DNA of 64,000 nucleotides, taken from NCBI GenBank assembly GCA_037903355.1, contig JBAJFE010000004.1, forward strand, positions 124,001-188,000, read 5' to 3'. Shown here piece after piece: positions 28,001 through 37,880 of this stretch. A model generated the notes under the pieces. That model did no database searches. It had not been told where the DNA came from and saw only the letters and a program-made list of their open reading frames with translations. Source of the DNA: Trichuris trichiura (taxonomy: Eukaryota; Nematoda; Enoplea; Trichinellida; Trichuridae). A program made the translations under genes and the position numbers. Position 1 is the first letter of the stretch. Every line of letters starts with the position of its first letter.

Positions 28001-28281
28001 ACGGATATCGACCTCCCGGTCTACATCACTTTATGAATACGTCAGCACCACCACTCCAACCCCTTCCCTATTTTTCCAAGTGCCAACGACGAACAACTAC
28101 CAGTGGTAATGCACAAGAAAAGATGGAAGAGCAGCCAGTGCCACCGGAAACGAAGCAACACAACGAGACAGCTTACAGCAATGACCAAATGGCGCTTAAA
28201 ATAGACCGCCTTTCGTGCTATGTATTTCCTACTTTGTTTGTCTTATTCAATATATTCTACTGGGTCTATTACCTCTCATAA
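22009..28281 (+). CDS. Anion-selective cys-loop ligand-gated ion channel subunit
   Basis: A pentameric receptor subunit passing chloride at synapses or on muscle. Exons are 22009-22707, 22756-23005 and 27719-28281 (48-nt and 4.7-kb introns; phases 0 and 1), giving 503 aa. A signal peptide starts at the ATG at 22009. The ligand-binding domain has the Cys-loop at C172-C186 (13 residues between, FPFD inside). M1 is about 255-276, followed by the anion-selectivity motif PAR (283-285). M2 ([20 protein letters not shown]) is of the type seen in MOD-1/ACC-like nematode amine and acetylcholine-gated chloride channels rather than GluCl or GABA-A. M3 ([18 protein letters not shown]) opens exon 3, then a long basic intracellular loop, then M4 ([15 protein letters not shown]) ends the protein. 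Loop C lacks a vicinal Cys pair. The ligand cannot be assigned from sequence alone. Confidence 0.92.
23006..27718 (+). other. Large intron of the channel gene
   Basis: It lies between the M2/M2-M3 exon and the M3-M4 exon; the codon split GAC (g|ac) joins KAI to DVW exactly as expected for the family, so no exon is missing. I see no nested gene. A short imperfect inverted repeat (GTAAAGTCGAA near 24165 with TTCGACTTTAC near 24218) is the only structure noticed. Confidence 0.7.
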
Positions 28282-28287
28282 TTCGAT

Positions 28288-28293
28288 AATAAA
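28288..28293 (+). terminator. Poly-A signal of the channel gene
   Basis: AATAAA begins 7 nt after the channel stop codon, so the 3' UTR must be very short. The signal lies in the 43-bp gap before the end of the convergent GTPBP10 gene. Confidence 0.6.
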
Positions 28294-28324
28294 TCAATTT
28301 AAGCTTGTCGTCTTGCTTACTGCA

Positions 28325-31168
28325 TCAAAGAAGAAGTGGCCCGGTGTCTTCGAAGTCTAAAAGGTCGGTTGGCAAGGTCTTCAATTTTCGTTTCTCTTCA
28401 TCAAGTTGATCAATAGATTCCCGCAAATGGGTAATTACTGGTTGAATATTCTCATGTTTTTTAGCACTTATAGCCCACAGTTTCTTCGGCTTAACAAAAC
28501 GACTCGGCCTGATCTCCACGGGCAGCTCACTGTCACTTGCACCCTTTTCATACAGAGCATTAAAGCTGTGCATGAATGAGCGAAAGCAAGCTTTTGAATT
28601 CGCCATGTCCATTTTGTTCAAGCAGACGACGCAAGGCTTATCCAATAATTCTGGCATGTAAAGTTCAATTTCCTAAAATGTCCATCTCAGCGATGCGGCA
28701 ATAAGGTGTGAAGCTTACTTTTGTCAGCAGCAAGAAAGTTTCAAATGCTGAACGGAAAGGAGATGCAACGTTCAGCTTGAAACCGGTAATGTCGATTATA
28801 AACAAAAGCAGATAGGTACGTTCAACGTGCTTTAGAAAGTTATGTCCCATGCCGACGTTTAAGTAAGCCCCCTCGATTAGGCCAGGAAGATCAGCAACAG
28901 ATATCTAAACGTAGAACTTCGTATGCGACAAGTTTTCCACTTTTAGCTACCTGTCTTCCGTCATCATATTCAATTATGCCAAGTTGCGGACGTACAGTTG
29001 TAACTAAAACAATCCATATGCAGCAAAGCGTTGTAATAAAAAGAATAAATATGCATGCCGACAGTAACTGACTTATTAAGATCACCCACACAAACACAAG
29101 GACAGTGCTGCCAATGGAGTTTATGATACAAGTAACAAAATGTGCCTGTCTGACGTACAAGGATAGCTTGCAATCCTTGGCTTGGCGCGTGAAACTGACC
29201 GCAAAAACGTTGACTTTCCTGCGTTGGGGAGCCTGCAAGGTATGATGACATATACACATACAAACCAAAACAAACAGCGTTTTTGATACAGTAAGTTTTT
29301 TCTTAAAAATTTTAACGGAAATCTAAGCTTACGTAACGCATAAACAATGTCACTAACGAATCTAATATTATGACAAAACAAAAGATATGTATGCATGTAT
29401 TAATACTTGAGCTAAATTTCAGCATTTGTTTAGCTCGCCTAAACATTCATAATGCCGCCATTTATCAACATCTCTTAAAAAATGCGAACATGCTGGTTAG
29501 AGCATTGAATGCTTGAAGCGAAAAAGTTATGAATGGCCACGTCATAAAGTTAAATAACAAAATATCACAAGCCTGACAATGTCTAAATCCATTAACATTA
29601 TGTTACGGCCCGCCGCAGCGTATTAACTTGACAACGAGATGGACAGTAAGATTGAAAAGGTCCCTCTTAAAACGGTATTGTTTATTTGGTTAATGAATTA
29701 TATTAACAGATACCAGCAAACCAAATTCTTTATAAATAATTCAAAATGGTTTTCCTTAGTAAATCACTAATACAAGTTGAAACAGAGGTGATAGGTCAAA
29801 AATCTCAGATAATGATTTCGAACGCATTTTACCGGAAACTTCGATATATCGATAGGTGTCATGCCGTTTGCTAATGACAGAGCTTACCGAGACATAACAC
29901 GTTCAGAAATGGTCATTAAGCGAGTTCTGTGCCGCAACTGCGCTGTATGTTGGCAGGTCGCGTGAGTCAAGAAGAATTAAAAGTAATTTAATGAAAATTG
30001 TATAAATGGTAAAGCGCTATAATTTATGCTGAACGTACGCTCTATTGATTCAGGAGCGTCAGGTCGTTATTAGCAAATGCGCGTGTTAACTTTGATCAAA
30101 AGCCTACTTTCAAACCAATTTAACGAGAAAAACATTCGAATACTTGAACCCTTATTGTAAGGTGGGAAACGGTTTCGTCGGTATTTTGAAGGCTCCTCAT
30201 CCTCGTTTAAAATATTCCCTAATTATGCAATTGTACAGCAGAAGCGAACGTGGACGGAAAACGCATTAACTTAGAAAAACAAAACAAGAGAACTCTCATA
30301 CATCTTGTCGCGTCGATTAAGTAACAAATCTAAGCTAGGAAATCCTTATTCCTGTTTCTCAAAAGCATTATTGCGTTCTACCAAACGAGGAGACCCACCG
30401 CGTTGCTCAATCAAACTTGCGTGACTACATTTAATGGGTAACCTTCATACGAATAAAGCTGCTGCAAACGTCAATAGAAGCAAATTTTGCAAAAGACCTC
30501 AGCGGTACAACCGCATTTCAGTAACATGTTGTGATGTTGACAAAAATAAAATGATGTGAACTGTTCCAGTCAAATCACAATGATGACAGGGAATTTGAAA
30601 AGCAAAGTTAATTTGCATAATAGTAGAAGCGTTGCTTAATGCGCGGAACAAAATCAAACTATCCAAAAAAAGTGGTAAGTTCAATGAACAGTTTGACGAA
30701 AAAAGTGCTTCAACAAACATCAATTCATTAGCTCAAAGAATCATCGAATGTACAGATATTCAGACGAGTACGTTAAGAGAAAACAGTAGTTGTCAGAAAA
30801 ACAATTTAATTGATTTCCTTAATGGAAGAACAGTAACAAAGAAAGCTGATACGCTGCGCTGCTAATGCTTGATCAAATCTTTATCAAATAAAAAGAAGCA
30901 CACTATAAAAGATGCTGCAAAAGCAATGGAAACCGAAAGACCGAAACCGAGAAATGAATAAACCATAATGGCCACCTATCCGCTGAAGATGGGTTCAAGC
31001 CTAATCCGAAAACTTCAGACAAACTTTGTTGAGAGGAAAAACGGAACAAAACTGTAACAATAAAAAGTTTACAATCTACAAATACTTAAAGATGAAACGT
31101 ACGTGTGCAGATTAGACCTATGATTCATATACAGTATCACCGCTTGAACAACATGATGATTAACACAC

Positions 31169-31257
<89 letters not shown>

Positions 31258-32519
31258 GCTCCACCACCTCACTGACGACGGAACTAGAACGTTCCGAAAG
31301 CTTTGATAATAAAGTTGAGTGCATTGGTACTGTTCAAAATTTTTTCCTAATAATCGCTCATCCACCCGCTGGTAGAGCAATTGTTTCGTCTGAATTACAG
31401 ATACCAAAGCAGATTAGAACGGGAAAAGCCGTAGAAGATCAAACACACAATAATAATAACAATAGCCTCACAAGATGTCAGTTTAAGGCTGTTAATGAAT
31501 TTATGCCATATTTGTTGAGAAATACAAAAGCTTCAATAGCACTACAAGACACTTTGCAACGTCATGACAAAATTACATAGTATATATTTTATTCACGGTA
31601 TGACTTGTATTGGCGAAAACAATTATACGACCGGAGATTATAGGACCAATGTCGGCCTGCAGATGAATGTCTGTTGACATGATCAGTCTTTCTACGTTGA
31701 GTAATCATCAACTGTCAGATATTCGTCTGTTTTACCGTTACAAAAGATTGAAATATTCGGTCGTATAATAATTTTCATCAAAACAGGCCATACGATAAAT
31801 AAAATCGGTACTACGAGAAATGAATAAAATTAAATGCTGATTAACACTGAAGACATTGTACCCAACAAGGCCGACGTCGGCAATTAGCTTCAAGTCAAGG
31901 CGAATGATGTATGAGGTAGGTTTCGCGCCTTTGTAGTCGTTTGACGCGCATCCCCCAAGTCCGCCAGTGGCAACAAGCAGCTGGTCGCCGGCATGATACA
32001 AATCACCTGTAAAAACTCGAAATGATTTAAAAGAGAGGCAAAGAAGCGGATAAAATGCAAGTACGGATCAGTTTTCCTTCGTCTGTTTTAACAGTGATAC
32101 CCACTGGCACTTTGACCACTTTGTTTTCTCCTTTATCACCTATTAACTGAAATTTCCTGAAAAATTGCTTGATGGTCAAAAGAGGGAGTTAGAAGTGGTC
32201 GTCTAACTTGCTGTCCTGACCACGCCCAGCGATAAATCTTCGCGATGGATTTTGGGTAGCTAATCTTTCCAACGTTACTTTTTCGGATGCTTCCAGTAAA
32301 ACATCGCCTCCATCTCCACCTATGCCATTGTAACGCTTCAATCCTTGGCCACCTTTGCCACCCCTTACGTAAACGCGCAGGTGATCTCTGAGCAGCGTAC
32401 CGCCTCCTCTTAGCTACAAAAAAAGCTTTCATTCAATCCTTCTTCGGTTCAACCGCTCGTTGATCACTTTTATTGGACTCATGAGCTGCGACAATCGCAA
32501 GACCATTTCCTAAACGCAT
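28325..32519 (-). CDS. GTPBP10: GTPBP10, mitochondrial Obg-family GTPase
   Basis: A GTPase acting in late assembly of the mitochondrial large ribosomal subunit. Minus-strand exons, in order: 32454-32519, 32208-32413, 32065-32156, 31862-32006, 29159-29232, 28951-29003, 28719-28904 and 28325-28672. All phases agree, giving about 389 aa, close to human GTPBP10. The glycine-rich Obg fold is in the second and third exons ([27 protein letters not shown]). G1 is GLPNAGKS (split over an intron), switch I is FTTVRP, G3 is DLPG, G4 is NKMD and G5 is [17 protein letters not shown] and [12 protein letters not shown] are typical of GTPBP10 rather than GTPBP5. The first exon is my least certain call (weak GTTGAA donor, 40-nt intron). 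A TTTCAG acceptor-like site 7 nt before the ATG could be a trans-splice site. Confidence 0.9.
31169..31257. repeat. (TAA)n microsatellite
   Basis: An uninterrupted run of about 29-30 TAA units. It begins right after AACACAC (31162-31168) and runs up to the hammerhead-bearing element. A second AACACAC followed by AATAATAATAAC lies at 31442-31460 at the far end of that element. Confidence 0.95.
31258..31441 (+). mobile_element. Hammerhead-bearing Penelope-type repeat fragment
   Basis: About 180 bp sharing with the elements at 17.3, 37.3 and 59.2 kb the block CTCATCCACCCGCTGGTAG and, with 17.3 and 59.2 kb, the TTACAGATAC block. GAACGGGAAAAGCC then follows as at 59.3 kb. An intact hammerhead motif sits at its left end. 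The heptamer AACACAC occurs on both sides of the microsatellite-plus-repeat unit (31162-31168 and 31442-31448), consistent with a target-site duplication. Confidence 0.6.
31269..31306 (+). ncRNA. Hammerhead ribozyme motif (intact core)
   Basis: Helix I TCA pairs with TGA. The core is CTGACGA (31272-31278), then an extra C, helix II GGAAC/GTTCC with a 6-nt loop, and GAAAGC followed by TT at the cleavage site. All invariant residues are present, although helix I is only 3 bp as counted here. The motif lies antisense inside a GTPBP10 intron. Confidence 0.68.
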
Positions 32520-32680
32520 CTACACCCTGAAAGTGGAACGTCAAAATTGCCATTCAATAGACGAACTGTGATACTATCAGCTCTTCCTACTTTGAGTAAT
32601 CATCAACAAATAACCGCGAAAAGTTTTAAAAAATATTTATTTTTGCATTGTCAACAATAAAACGGCCGTCAAAGTGATGC

Positions 32681-32686
32681 TTTATT
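32681..32686 (-). terminator. Poly-A signal of TTC5
   Basis: AATAAA on the minus strand, about 65 nt after the TTC5 stop and roughly 160 bp before the GTPBP10 start. Confidence 0.5.
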
Positions 32687-32749
32687 ATTACTCAAACAAA
32701 AGCTGGAGAAGCACGGTTATGTAAGTCAGCATGGGCCATTCTCAGTTAC

Positions 32750-35700
32750 TCATATCGTTGATGGAACTTCCGATTGAGCAAAGTTCAACTGAACATGCGT
32801 GGAAAGATTGCACCTTTTGCCGTTGATCAAAAGTCCGCAGGGCGACGATATGCGAATCGTTCGAAAATTTAAAGGCTAAAAGCAAAACGAAATGTTCAGC
32901 CGTGAACGCAAAGACAAATTTTGTCTTGTAGTATAATCATTGTCCGTCAAGTAGTGGCACCGTACCTCTCCGTCCATGTCGAACCGGACATTGTAAACGA
33001 ATGGTTCCAGAATGGCGACAGACTGTTCAATCATGACACCAAAATTTTCGGCAAAGTTGTACACGGTTACGACAAAGCATTCGTCATTGACAGCGTCCAT
33101 AATACAGAATGCACTTGAAGGGTAAGAAATTATTACGTCATTTGGTGACGAAAAAGAAGACTCACTAAGGGATTATTTTTTCATTTCGAACAATAGCCAC
33201 TACCGTACCGGACACGATAAAACCGGAATTGTTTCCTGTTCGAACTTTGCGAAGTGGAATATGCTTCAGGGAGGGAACGCTCGGAGCCTTGAGCACTTTG
33301 TCTTTCCCATAGGCTCCCAAAACTCCGCGTTCAACGGCTGAAGTTGCCAGCTGACTAAGTCTTTTGCGTCTCACGTGACCCTACACGCAAATACGATACA
33401 TGGCTATGCCTCCAGCTTGTCGTTTTACCTTTCTTTCAACTTCAGCTTGGCAGTTACGTAGAAAAGAGCACAACGTTTTCAGTTCGGATCGAGTAGAGGC
33501 GGAATGTGGGTTCAACAGTAGCGCATACTGAAGAGACTTGTACGCACCTTCATAATTTTCCGCGTAACGGAGCGCCTAAAAGTTTCCGAACTTTACAGCT
33601 ACAATGCATAAAGTCTCACGGCCATTAAAATGTGCCAGGTAGAGCTACTTCGTTTTTGAAGTTACGCTTTGCAAGGGAAAGCAGTTACAGTTCCAAAAAA
33701 GCCAGCTAGAGAAACGACTTTCGTTTCCACCAGCAAAAATACACAAGCGCAAATGCACTACGTGGGAAAAGCGCGCAACTAGAGTAGCCATTAAAGTTAT
33801 TTCTTTTCTAAACGTCTTTCAGGGTATAAAAAGTGAAACATTTGCCTATTTCGGTGGTTCCAAGGAGCTCGCCTAATGGAACACCAAAATGGGTTTTAAA
33901 AAGCAAGCGATTCTTTGCAAGAAATAACAGAGGCGAATTTCCCATCGCGCCGATTCTTGTCTTGAAAGCAATTTGTCGTGAAACTCTTCTCTTACAGTGA
34001 GAAATACAAACTTTCAAAAAACAACCTGCTCACCAATTTGCCGGCATACAACCTAGACTAATGAAACGCTTTTAAACAAAGCGGCGGTTCTTCGCTTCAG
34101 CCGTTTTACTCTAAAGCGAAGATGTCCAACTGCCACGTAAAATCAGATGTTCTTAATCAATATGAGAACCATTACATATCGGCTAAAAATCAGACTCTTC
34201 TCGAACTTTGCTCTCCGAGGAGCAATTAGCGTTATAAATGGCTCAGGCTGATCTAAACTATCTGTTTTTTAATGCGCCCCGCAATTGGTTACTCGTCTTA
34301 TTCAAAGACATTTTACCCCGTTTCTACACAATCCAACATCTCGAGTATTCTTATGACCACTACAGCAAATTCAAAGCCTTTTCCCCCTCAAGACTTGCAT
34401 TAATTCATGCGTCGCTAAAAAAGGTCAGTTAGTTTGCTCACGCGTCCTCGACCAGTCAGCTCTGTAGATGCTGTCAATCAATTGAAGGACATCGATAACA
34501 CATTATGTACAGTTTTTTGTAGTCGATTACTACGTCTGGCGATGACGCCAGAAATGGGAAGGTCCCTGAAACTTCGTCCAATATATAAACATGTGTATTA
34601 ATATTTGGAAGAACTGGCCACTCGTACTGAGTGTATTCTGAGTTAATTAGTATTCCAATAATCATTAGCTAAGGACCAACGCTTTCATAAGCAACTATCC
34701 TACAGTCAAAAGGAAACCGAAAACAAGTGCTAACAAGTTCAACAAGGACAGCTGAATGTCCAATACACCCCTTAATTCATGGAGAAATATCAGTCGTACC
34801 ACGTTATACCAACTGGCAAGAAAAAGATGAGCTCTCGAGACTCCTAAGGGCCCCATAAAAGAAACGAATTAAACACGAAAAGCATATGATACACATTGTT
34901 AGACATATTGTTTGGATTTAAGCCCTTCTTTTAAGCCATACACGCTGTATGAATATGGAATAATGATAATAACAATTGGAAAAGGCTGAATGATCGAAAT
35001 TTTGACTATTACAAGGTTGGAGTATTGGTCGAGGAAGTAATGATTAAACAAAAAAATCAATGCTGCATTTGATCGGAAATAGTGTAGGCACTAAAGAGCT
35101 AACATTAAGCAAGGATGCAATAGTTACCGATCCTTGATTATAATACAGGTCGGCATCGTACTTTGTGGAGTCTGACTTTGTCTGAAACTTGAGGTACAAC
35201 ATATGATCTTATAGGCAACGTCCCTACCGCCATTGCATAAAACTGGATAGCCTCTTCAACTAAACCACCATCGCATTGACTTGAATTGAAAAATTCTATC
35301 ATTAACGCGTTTCCTAAGAAATCTGAAAGGCATTTACTTTACTTTTAGTAAAGTTCAGTAATGTACTAACGTTGGGAGATACCGTCTTCAGGATCTAAGC
35401 AATACGCCTCCCTGGTCAACGCAAGGCTGTTCTTTACGTTCTTTGATCCCAAACGGGCAGAAATTCGCCGGTCACGCAAAACAATAGCAAGATCTCGTAA
35501 TGCCTGCGTGTTACGCTTCTGAAAATTGCACGACCGGTTCGCAATCGGCGTGAATCATCAATTCTATGGCGTTTACACTTACATGAAGGAGTGAAGCTTC
35601 AAAACAACTTTTGGCTAGCCACAGATCGCCCTTTTTAAAGATACAATTGCCAAGTTCGTTCAACGCCTCGCAGGGTACTTGAAGTCCATCGACAGCCACT

Positions 35701-35992
35701 CGAAGACACGCTTCGCACTCTGCACTGTATTCTGGAAGCATATTCAGCAGCTTTCCGCGTAGAAAGCAATAAGTAGTTCGATCAAGTTTGTCTTAAAAAA
35801 GCAGTCGTGCGAAATGGAAAAGAAAATAATCAAAGTAGCACCTTTACTGCTCTCAAGTTCATCTAGCAGAAGGTTAATACGGGCTGTTGTCGCTGCAAGA
35901 AACTCCTCCGGCGAAGCATCAGGGTTGGTTAAGAAGTAACAATGGCGGAACTGTTTGAACAGGGAAATTGCTTCATCGACAGATGAACACAT
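32750..35992 (-). CDS. TTC5: TTC5 / STRAP, tetratricopeptide repeat protein 5
   Basis: TTC5 is a TPR cofactor that binds p300/JMY in stress responses and acts in tubulin autoregulation in mammals. Minus-strand exons: 35842-35992, 35583-35791, 35383-35518, 35228-35322, 35128-35181, 33429-33575, 33166-33380, 32966-33113 and 32750-32875. All phases agree, giving 426 aa (human 440). The N-terminal LFKQFRHCYF matches the family start. TPR-type helices cover about residues 55-265 (LNELGNCIFKKGDLWLAKSC; YYNQGS joined to ALRYAENYEGAYKSLQYA). The C-terminal OB-like domain is clear: NSGFIVSGTVVAIV, then VVTVYNFAENFGVMIEQSVA, then PCGLLINGK near the end. The ATG at 35992 is the first in frame. The sixth exon follows a 1.55-kb intron; the other introns are short. 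Confidence 0.93.
33576..35127 (-). other. 1.55-kb intron of TTC5
   Basis: It joins the exon ending YYNQGS to the exon starting ALRYAENYEG with phase 0, so no coding exon is missing inside. Short open frames within it (for example 33808-34017 and 34474-34665, both minus) have no recognisable content. Confidence 0.7.
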
Positions 35993-36145
35993 TGACAACA
36001 GTTAAGTAAGTGGACGGCCAACAACAACATACGTCAACAAAGCGCCTTCATGGAAGGACGAGATTCGAAAGAGAGCAAGCAAGCTTACTGTAGAAGCGTT
36101 CGCAGGTACTATTATTGTACTTGCGAATGTTAAGCTTGCTGTCGC
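35993..36145. promoter_or_regulatory. Shared divergent promoter region of TTC5 and RPP25-like gene
   Basis: Only 153 bp separate the two divergent start codons, so both 5' UTRs and core promoters must lie here or overlap the coding starts. No TATA box is obvious. The assignment rests on gene order, not on a recognised motif. Confidence 0.6.
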
Positions 36146-36821
36146 ATGGAAGAGCTCAATCCAAAGGATGATAAAGCTTTGGAAAATCTAATTTTGCTCT
36201 ATCCTTTTATATCTTCTAAAGAAATCGCCGTTGTCAAAGTAAAATCGTCTTCCTCTGTGAAAAATCTCGTTCGATTTGCCAAAGAAGCTTTGACCGTAGA
36301 AGTTTCGTTGTTTTACCTATTGTAGTGCAATGCTAAGCACTTATAGGGAGCGGAACGAAGAAAAGTTGTTTTTGTTGGTATCGGTTCCGCTTGTTCGCGC
36401 GCAATCAGTTGCGTAGAGGGGCTGAAGCGAGAACTTTCAATGAAGAACGTCACTATCCATCAGCGCACGAAAATTTCCTTCGACAAGTACCTTCAATTTG
36501 TTATTGATGTTACTGTGATATGCCAGCGGTTTTAGCAGCGTTAGCAGTTCCAGCAAAGAAGACAAATCCATTTGGTCTAGCTTTGCCCGTGGACCTATCT
36601 CAAAGCCAAAGGCTGCGTTAAGCCAGACGGCGAGTAGTTTTGACGTTGAGTCTATTTATCTCCTAACTTCCTTGGATCCATTGCCGGAAGAAGATACTGC
36701 CGACCTTTCTGGTGTTCATCAAAGTGTTGTCGCGAGTGGAAAAAGGCAAGTGAATTCTTCAAGATTAATGGAGACGCCTGCAAATCCTTGGAAAAGGGTG
36801 AAACAAACCAGTGCACCTTAG
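36146..36821 (+). CDS. RPP25: Alba-domain RNase P/MRP subunit, RPP25-like
   Basis: A small nucleic-acid-binding protein that in animals pairs with RPP20 on the P3 domain of RNase P/MRP RNA. Exons are 36146-36295, 36347-36486 and 36527-36821 (introns 51 and 40 nt; phases 0 and 2), giving 194 aa. No single frame shows it whole. The Alba fold covers about residues 27-97: EIAVVKVKSSSSVKNLVRFA, then KVVFVGIGSACSRAISCVEG, then VTIHQRTKISF. These correspond to the RPP25 strands KIRNLLGLAL, HVVFSGSGRAAGKAVSCAE and LHQLTKLRF. The last about 98 residues are a serine-rich, low-complexity tail ending PANPWKRVKQTSAP with no domain I know. An AATAAA follows at 36848. The main doubt is the exact family member (RPP25, RPP25L or another Alba-like protein). 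Confidence 0.85.
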
Positions 36822-36847
36822 AACATATCTAGCTGTTTGCGCTTAAA

Positions 36848-36853
36848 AATAAA
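36848..36853 (+). terminator. Poly-A signal of RPP25-like gene
   Basis: AATAAA 26 nt after the stop codon, within an A-rich stretch. The 250 bp beyond it hold nothing recognisable before the repeat element at 37.1 kb. Confidence 0.6.
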
Positions 36854-37107
36854 TCATTCTACCGAAGGTTTTGCGTAATTTTTAAAATTTAAAACTCTTC
36901 TTCATGAACCAGCGTAGCATTAAGAAGGCAAAGAAGGCCAGTGCTCCCTTAACAATTATTTTTAAAGGGTATACTGTCTGTTGGAATGGAAAATGCTAGT
37001 CCATAATTGCTTATAGATCTTTTTAACATTCCGCTAAGTGAACACATTCCTAATTTGCCTACTGTTTACAGTGCATTTCCACGACGCATTCGAGCTGGTT
37101 TTTCATG

Positions 37108-37430
37108 TACCAACTTATCGTCTTGAAGACGGGGTGCTTCTTAACGAGGCAGTAGATTTTCATCACTACTTCATACGGTATGTTTTCTTGCCCGTTGATG
37201 GGTTCTGAAATTAAACCGAAGCAAATGCCATTACCACCATCGCTGACGACGGGAACCGGGACAAGGTTAGTCCCGAGAGCTCCGAACTTTTTAAGTACTT
37301 GTTCTGTATTTTTCTTTAATAATTGCTCATCCATCCTTTGGTAGGGCATTTGCTTCGGTTTAATTTCAAAACCCATCAACGGGCAAGAAAACATACCGTA
37401 TGAAGTAGTGATGAAAATACCAACTTATCG
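37108..37430. mobile_element. Penelope-type mini-element with 13-bp target-site duplication
   Basis: The unit is bounded by the direct repeat TACCAACTTATCG (37108-37120 and 37418-37430). It has inverted arms (about 37157-37229 and 37347-37417; shared blocks TTTCATCACTACTTCATACG and GCCCGTTGATGGGTT). Between them are the family block GCTCATCCATCCTTTGGTAG and a decayed hammerhead at 37241-37284, whose core has GAGA where GAAA is required (A14 to G). No coding capacity. Strong structural evidence that it moved as one unit. Confidence 0.72.
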
Positions 37431-37874
37431 AGAAAAGTTAGGCGTTGGTCCGATTTAAAGAACCATAACGAACGAGGAGGGATTTAATATACAAGTTTCG
37501 AATCACAAGGTGTGGTAGAAATTAGTCGCATGTATGCATCTTCGGCTCTAAGGGAGTTTTTAAGGATCTTGCCTCTTAGCCGCCCCACCGTTTAAGAAAT
37601 GCAGGCTTGTTTCTGCCAAGTATGCCCTTAACTTGTGTTTTTACTGGAAAGCATGCCGGTCACCCCTTTTCGCCCTTATCTAAGTCTAAGCCAAAATCGA
37701 ACACTTATATTTGAGCTTAGTTTTGGATAAGGGCAAAACAGGAGCCCAGCAAACTTACAGTATGATAGTGAGGCGCCTAGGAGACAAGATCAGAGTTTTT
37801 TTGAAATTGCATACGCGCAGCCAGCCATTCAGGCTAGCCATTTCGATGACGAATGCAATTTGGTATGTGGGTGG
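37431..37874. other. Intergenic, with a small imperfect hairpin
   Basis: No gene. The tract GCCCTTATCTAAGTCTAAGC (about 37673-37692) pairs imperfectly with its inverted copy ending near 37736 (GCTTAGTTTTGGATAAGGGC), forming a potential hairpin. A similar CCCTTA...TTAGGG arrangement occurs at about 42099-42132. Confidence 0.5.
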
Positions 37875-37880
37875 TTTATT
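37875..37880 (-). terminator. Poly-A signal overlapping a stop codon
   Basis: On the minus strand the AATAAA hexamer contains the TAA stop of the membrane-protein gene at 37876-38826 (AAA TAA ACC), so the 3' UTR would be about as short as possible. Confidence 0.5.

Larger units (their letters stand above)
29233..31861 (-). other. 2.6-kb intron of GTPBP10 with a microsatellite and ribozyme repeat
   Basis: It separates the exon ending in LIADVGLVG from the exon starting LPNAGKS. It contains the (TAA)n tract at 31169-31257 and a hammerhead-bearing repeat directly after it. The open frame at 30632-30865 (+) is lysine- and serine-rich with no recognisable domain and is probably noncoding. Confidence 0.7.

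Noticed and set aside
28325..32519. Obg-type GTPase as possible bacterial contamination
   Set aside because: The gene is split by at least seven phase-consistent GT-AG introns and matches animal GTPBP10 rather than bacterial Obg.
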